DNA from: Dehalococcoidia bacterium
GTDB lineage: Bacteria; Chloroflexota; Dehalococcoidia; GIF9; UBA5629
Direction of reading: 5' to 3'
NCBI GenBank assembly: GCA_016930155.1
Contig: JAFGHL010000051.1
Location: 1 to 34,113 of the forward strand
Length of the DNA stretch: 34,113 bases
In this document: piece after piece, positions 30,298-34,113 of the stretch
How the letters are laid out: every line of letters starts with the position of its first letter
Position numbering within the stretch: position 1 is the stretch's first letter
The notes under the pieces: model-generated
The model's input: only the letters and a program-made list of their open reading frames with translations
Told to the model about the DNA's origin: nothing
Database searches by the model: none
Translations under genes and position numbers: made by a program

Positions 30298-32211
30298 CTA
30301 TCCGGAGGATTTAAAAATCAGCGCCGCCAGCGGAGGTAGCGTAATACTGAGCGAATACGGCCTGCCGTGAAAGGACTTTAATTCGGCTTCGGCTGCCCCG
30401 AGATTGCCCTGGCCGCTCCCGCCATATTCCGCGGCATCACTGTTAAGTACCTCTATCCAATTTCCTCCCCGTGGAACACCCACGCGGTATCCCGAATGCG
30501 GCAAAGGTGTAAAATTCAAGGACACAAGAAAAACATCTTCTGTGGAGCTTCCGCGGCGCAGATAGCCTACCACACTGTGCATCGCATCATTGCAGTCCAC
30601 CCATTCGAACCCGCCGGCATCGAAATCCAGCTCGTAGAGCGCCGGTTCGCTTCTGTAGAGCCGGGCGATGTCCCCCACCAGTTTTTGCAGCCCGCTGTGT
30701 GGAGCATACTGCAGAAGATGCCAGTCCAGGCTTCTCTCGTGGTCCCACTCCTTCCATTGCCCGAATTCGTTTCCCATGAAAAGCAGCTTTTTACCCGGCT
30801 GCGTGAACATGCAGGAAAACAGCAGGCGCAGGTTGGCGAACTTCTGCCAGTCGTCGCCGGGCATTTTACCTGTGAGCGAGGACTTGCCGTGCACAACCTC
30901 GTCGTGGGATAGGGACAGGACAAAGTTCTCACTGAAGGCATAGAGCATGCGGAATGTCAGCTTATCGTGATGATACTTTCGATGAACAGGATCCTTGGAA
31001 AAGTACTCCAATGTGTCGTGCATCCATCCCATATCCCATTTCATGCCAAAGCCCAGCCCTCCCACATAAGTAGGCCGGCTGACCATTGGCCAGTCGGTCG
31101 ATTCCTCAGCGATGGTCTGAGCATCCGGATAGCTGAGATAAATCTCTTCGTTGAAACGGCGTAGAAATGAGATCGCATCAAGGTTTTCCCGACCTCCGAA
31201 CTGATTAGGCACCCATTCATCTTTTTTACGTGAGTAGTCGAGGTACAGCATAGAGGCCACGGCGTCCACACGTAGCCCGTCCACGTGGTATTTATCCAGC
31301 CAGAACAAAGCGCTGCTCAGCAGGAAGCTGCGCACCTCGTGACGGCCGTAGTTGAAAATATAGCTCTTCCAATCGGGATGGAATCCCCTGCGCGGATCGG
31401 CATGTTCATAAAGGTGCGAGCCGTCGAAAAAGCCCAGTCCGTGATCATCATTGGGGAAATGCGAGGGAACCCAGTCGAGTATGACCCCGATATTATTCTG
31501 ATGCAGGTAATCCACCATGTACATGAAGTCCTGGGGAGTGCCGTAGCGGCTGGTGGGAGCGAAATAGCCTGTTACCTGATATCCCCAGGAACCGTAGAAA
31601 GGGTGCTCCATGACCGGCATCAATTCTACATGTGTGAAACCCATATCATTGACATAATCCGCTAATCTGGGAGCGAGCTCCCTGTAGCTTAGATGCCTGT
31701 TGTTATCTTCCGGCAGGCGCATCCACGATCCGGGATGCACTTCATATATGGATATGGGAGCATCCAGCCCGTTTGCCTTGCCTCGCCCGTCCATCCATTG
31801 CCGGTCCTTCCACGTGTAAGATAAATCCCAGACTATGGATGCTGTTTTAGGCGGGGTTTCGCTGTGGAAGGCAAAAGGATCGGCTTTCTCTATTTTATAG
31901 CGGCGTATATTAGACTCGATATGATATTTATATAAGGCGCCCTGACCGGGGCCGGGGATGAACCCCTCCCAGATACCTGAATTTTTGCGGGGAGAGAGTC
32001 TGACGCCTCGCTTTTCCCATCCATTGAAATCCCCGGTGACAAAAACATGCTGTGCATTTGGCGCCCAGACGGCGAAGTAGGTACCATCGTGCCCGTTCTT
32101 TTGCACAGGATGTGCTCCCATCTTGTCATAAAGGCGCAGGTGGCTGCCCTCGTTGAAAAGATAGATATCGTCTTCGCTCAGCAGACTGAAATCCTGGCTA
32201 TCGGCGCTCAT
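30298..32211 (-). CDS. glgB: 1,4-alpha-glucan (glycogen) branching enzyme
   Basis: 637 residues, the usual length for GlgB without the extra N1 domain. An N-terminal CBM48 domain (about 22-120, [20 protein letters not shown]) precedes the GH13 barrel. The barrel's catalytic residues are Asp316 ([10 protein letters not shown]), Glu369 (TIAEEST) and Asp437 ([12 protein letters not shown]). The C-terminal beta domain follows ([22 protein letters not shown]). The enzyme cuts alpha-1,4 chains and rejoins them as alpha-1,6 branches during glycogen storage. No other glycogen gene is in the window. It starts 18 bases after the HD-GYP gene on the same strand and lacks a Shine-Dalgarno sequence, so its translation may depend on that of the upstream gene. 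Confidence 0.96.
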   Translation of the reverse strand: MSADSQDFSLLSEDDIYLFNEGSHLRLYDKMGAHPVQKNGHDGTYFAVWAPNAQHVFVTGDFNGWEKRGVRLSPRKNSGIWEGFIPGPGQGALYKYHIESNIRRYKIEKADPFAFHSETPPKTASIVWDLSYTWKDRQWMDGRGKANGLDAPISIYEVHPGSWMRLPEDNNRHLSYRELAPRLADYVNDMGFTHVELMPVMEHPFYGSWGYQVTGYFAPTSRYGTPQDFMYMVDYLHQNNIGVILDWVPSHFPNDDHGLGFFDGSHLYEHADPRRGFHPDWKSYIFNYGRHEVRSFLLSSALFWLDKYHVDGLRVDAVASMLYLDYSRKKDEWVPNQFGGRENLDAISFLRRFNEEIYLSYPDAQTIAEESTDWPMVSRPTYVGGLGFGMKWDMGWMHDTLEYFSKDPVHRKYHHDKLTFRMLYAFSENFVLSLSHDEVVHGKSSLTGKMPGDDWQKFANLRLLFSCMFTQPGKKLLFMGNEFGQWKEWDHERSLDWHLLQYAPHSGLQKLVGDIARLYRSEPALYELDFDAGGFEWVDCNDAMHSVVGYLRRGSSTEDVFLVSLNFTPLPHSGYRVGVPRGGNWIEVLNSDAAEYGGSGQGNLGAAEAELKSFHGRPYSLSITLPPLAALIFKSSG

Positions 32212-32229
32212 GTTTTATAATAAATGCGA

Positions 32230-34113
32230 TTAAACTGCCCGTTGATCCTGGAATTTAAAGCCCTTTTCTTTGAACAACACCAGGCAGGCGTCCACCGCCT
32301 GCGCATCGTAAAGGGTGGAGCGGTTTTGGGTTATCTCTTCCAGTGCTTTCTCCACGCCCAAAGCGGGACGATAGGGGCGGTGAGAACTCATGGCCTCCAC
32401 CACGTCAGCCACCGCCAGTATCCTCGCCTCCAGCATGATCTGCTCTCCGGCAAGGCCCTGAGGATAACCGGAACCGTCCATCCTTTCATGATGCTGCCAC
32501 ACTATGTGCGCGATCGGCCCTGAAAATTTAATCGACCTGACGATGTTGTAGCTGGCTTCGGCATGGGCCTTGGCCAGACCAAGCTCGAGGCTGGTGAGCT
32601 TACCCGGCTTGCTCAGTATCTCCGAGGGGACGTAGACCTTGCCCACATCGTGCAGCAGGCCTGCCACGGCCAGATCCTGTACCCGATTCTGCTCCAGGCC
32701 GATCTCTGTAGCTATGGCCACCGCAAGCTGGCTGACCATACGCTGGTGGCCGGCGGTATAGGGGTCGCGCAACTCGCTCATCATGGCTATGGCCTCAATG
32801 GTCCCATCCAGTGTGGAGCTGGCCTTATCAAGAGCCGTTTTCAGGTCTTCCGCCGCCTTCTTGCGCCCGGTAATATCTTCGCCTATACCATAGACGCCGA
32901 TCACCTTGCCGTCAATAATGATAGGGGTGCTGGTGACGAAGCAGTCGATTTTTTTACCGTTTTTAGTGATTATCGTTAACTCGTAGGCCTGGGGTTCTCC
33001 GCCACAAGCTCTGGCGAAATGGCGCCGCACGGTCTCCAGGTGTTCAGGCGCTATAATCTGTAGCAAAGACATCGTCTCCGCCTCCGCTTCAGAATAACCG
33101 GAGAGCATAACTGCGGCGGCGTTAATGCTGGTGAAGCGTCCCTGAAGGTCCAGTGAATAAACAGCATTTGGGTTATGCTGGAAGAGCGAGCGGTAACGCT
33201 GTTCGCTTTCTTTTAGGGCTGCCTCAGCCTTTTTTAGCTGCGTTATATCCTGGATGATCACGTTGAAGCCTGCCAGCCGCCCGTCTATTATCAGGGTGCT
33301 GGGGTTAGTGAACAGCCAGATGGTCGACCCGTCTTTGCGCATGCCGCGGAATTCAACGGCGGGTAGTGTCTGCGACTTTGCCACCGCTTCCATAAAATCA
33401 TTGACTATTTTATTTTTATCATCGGGGTGAATGAAATCGAAGAATTGCCTGCCCATCACCTCGTCCCTGCTGTAGCCGTAGATCTCACACAGCCTGTCGT
33501 TAACCAGTGTCAGGACTCCTGTTTCGTCGGCCACCGCCACGCCGGATGAAGACGTCTCGATCAGGCTGCGGTATTTCGATTCACTTTCGATCAGTGCTTT
33601 TTCGGCCTGTTTGCGCTGTGTAATATCGCGCGATATACCCATCACACCGTCGAATTTACCATTCTCATCGCCGATGACCGTGAAGGATGTCTCGGTCCAT
33701 TTGGTCGAGCCGTCCTTGCAGAAGACTTCCATCTCGCCTGTGTATGTGACCGGGCCGCCGCCCGGATCGCTTTCAAATCGCGATATGGCGTCTGCCACTC
33801 CGTTCATTACCGGTTCGACAGATGAAGCTACGATAACCTGTTCCGCCTTCATCTCTAGTATCTCCTGCGGCATGTATCCCCTCTGCTTATAAACCGAAGG
33901 GCTGAAGTAAGTGTAGCGGAGATGTTTATCAGCAGACCATATTACATCGCTGGTATTCTCGGCTATGACGTTATAGCGCTCCTCGCTTCTCTGTAACTCC
34001 CGCCTGGTTCCGGCGCGCTCTATCACAATACCTATATTCGCTGCTATGGCCTCCAATGAATTGCGGATAACATCAGGCATATCGTTAATGGTATGTGAAT
34101 AAATACCCAGGGA
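32230..34113 (-). CDS. PAS-PAS-PAS-HD-GYP sensor, cyclic-di-GMP phosphodiesterase (5' end outside the window)
   Basis: The frame is open through the right edge: 11 codons (SLGIYSHTIND) precede the first visible Met at 34080, and they look like the last part of a GAF domain. The gene therefore begins outside the window, and the Met at 34080 is probably internal. Counting from that Met, three PAS/PAC units lie at about 28-155, 160-280 and 285-405, joined by ERK/LKKAE-type coils. An HD-GYP domain (about 425-605) has AGHQRM, LLHDVGK and QHHERMDGSGYPQG intact, so phosphodiesterase activity against cyclic-di-GMP is expected. The C-terminal 190 residues match the PocR-linked HD-GYP protein at 9686-11263 nearly throughout, including the unusual ending (AVDACLVLF...GFKFQ). 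It is transcribed just ahead of glgB. Confidence 0.92.
   Translation of the reverse strand, partial: SLGIYSHTINDMPDVIRNSLEAIAANIGIVIERAGTRRELQRSEERYNVIAENTSDVIWSADKHLRYTYFSPSVYKQRGYMPQEILEMKAEQVIVASSVEPVMNGVADAISRFESDPGGGPVTYTGEMEVFCKDGSTKWTETSFTVIGDENGKFDGVMGISRDITQRKQAEKALIESESKYRSLIETSSSGVAVADETGVLTLVNDRLCEIYGYSRDEVMGRQFFDFIHPDDKNKIVNDFMEAVAKSQTLPAVEFRGMRKDGSTIWLFTNPSTLIIDGRLAGFNVIIQDITQLKKAEAALKESEQRYRSLFQHNPNAVYSLDLQGRFTSINAAAVMLSGYSEAEAETMSLLQIIAPEHLETVRRHFARACGGEPQAYELTIITKNGKKIDCFVTSTPIIIDGKVIGVYGIGEDITGRKKAAEDLKTALDKASSTLDGTIEAIAMMSELRDPYTAGHQRMVSQLAVAIATEIGLEQNRVQDLAVAGLLHDVGKVYVPSEILSKPGKLTSLELGLAKAHAEASYNIVRSIKFSGPIAHIVWQHHERMDGSGYPQGLAGEQIMLEARILAVADVVEAMSSHRPYRPALGVEKALEEITQNRSTLYDAQAVDACLVLFKEKGFKFQDQRAV

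Noticed and set aside
1-34113. Search by eye for tRNA or rRNA genes, CRISPR arrays, insertion sequences, prophage or defence operons
   Set aside because: No cloverleaf-like segments, spaced repeats, transposase or integrase motifs, or defence gene sets were seen; the lone HNH protein is not enough to call a defence system.

Overview
The window looks like a chromosomal segment from an anaerobic bacterium, most likely a Chloroflexi/Dehalococcoidia-type lineage. The reasons are its mixture of NiFe-hydrogenase maturation genes, a UroD-type methyltransferase with a corrinoid protein, a lipoprotein serpin, an alkyl-DHAP-synthase-like flavoprotein, and many PAS/HD-GYP/GGDEF sensors. This assignment is inference from gene content. 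I see no rRNA, tRNA, CRISPR array or insertion sequence. Coding density is high; the only stretch over 300 bases without an intact gene is 13938-14290, which holds the remnant of a PAS sensor gene and candidate promoters.

Layout. 1-1430: the 5' end of a leftward gene and an orphan branched-chain-amino-acid-type binding lipoprotein. 1521-9496 (mostly leftward): a hydrogenase maturation island, read hypF, hypC, (TolB-like lipoprotein), hypD, hypE, HycI-type protease, HNH protein. It is interrupted by a rightward CaiB/BaiF CoA-transferase gene. hypA, hypB and hydrogenase structural genes are absent here. 9686-13937 (rightward): PocR-PAS-HD-GYP phosphodiesterase, an MFS transporter and a lipoprotein serpin. 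13932-14157: decayed PAS sensor fragment on the minus strand. 14291-21388 (rightward): lipoprotein metallophosphoesterase, a five-helix membrane protein, then FAD glycerol-3-phosphate dehydrogenase, alkyl-DHAP-synthase-like flavoprotein and FGGY kinase.

21435-25252 (leftward): a second MFS transporter and a five-PAS GGDEF protein. 25415-27265 (leftward): corrinoid protein and UroD-family methyltransferase. 27458-30226 (rightward): DUF4239 membrane protein and a NarL/NarX-type two-component pair. 30298-34113 (leftward): a PAS-HD-GYP protein cut by the window end, followed by the glycogen branching enzyme.

How the genes work together. The hyp genes make and insert the Fe(CN)2CO part of the NiFe centre and trim the large subunit. 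The GlpD/AGPS-like/FGGY trio looks like a C3-polyol or ether-glycerolipid module. The corrinoid pair is part of a methyl-transfer route. Three cyclic-di-GMP enzymes (two HD-GYP, one GGDEF) and one phosphorelay give the region a heavy signalling content. The strongest unexpected signals are: (i) sigma70-like promoters placed so close to the ATGs of hypF, hypC and hypD that their mRNAs should be nearly leaderless; (ii) the GlpD-AGPS-kinase cassette; (iii) a UroD-type methyltransferase with a His in place of the usual third Cys zinc ligand; and (iv) a PAS gene remnant abutting the serpin gene.
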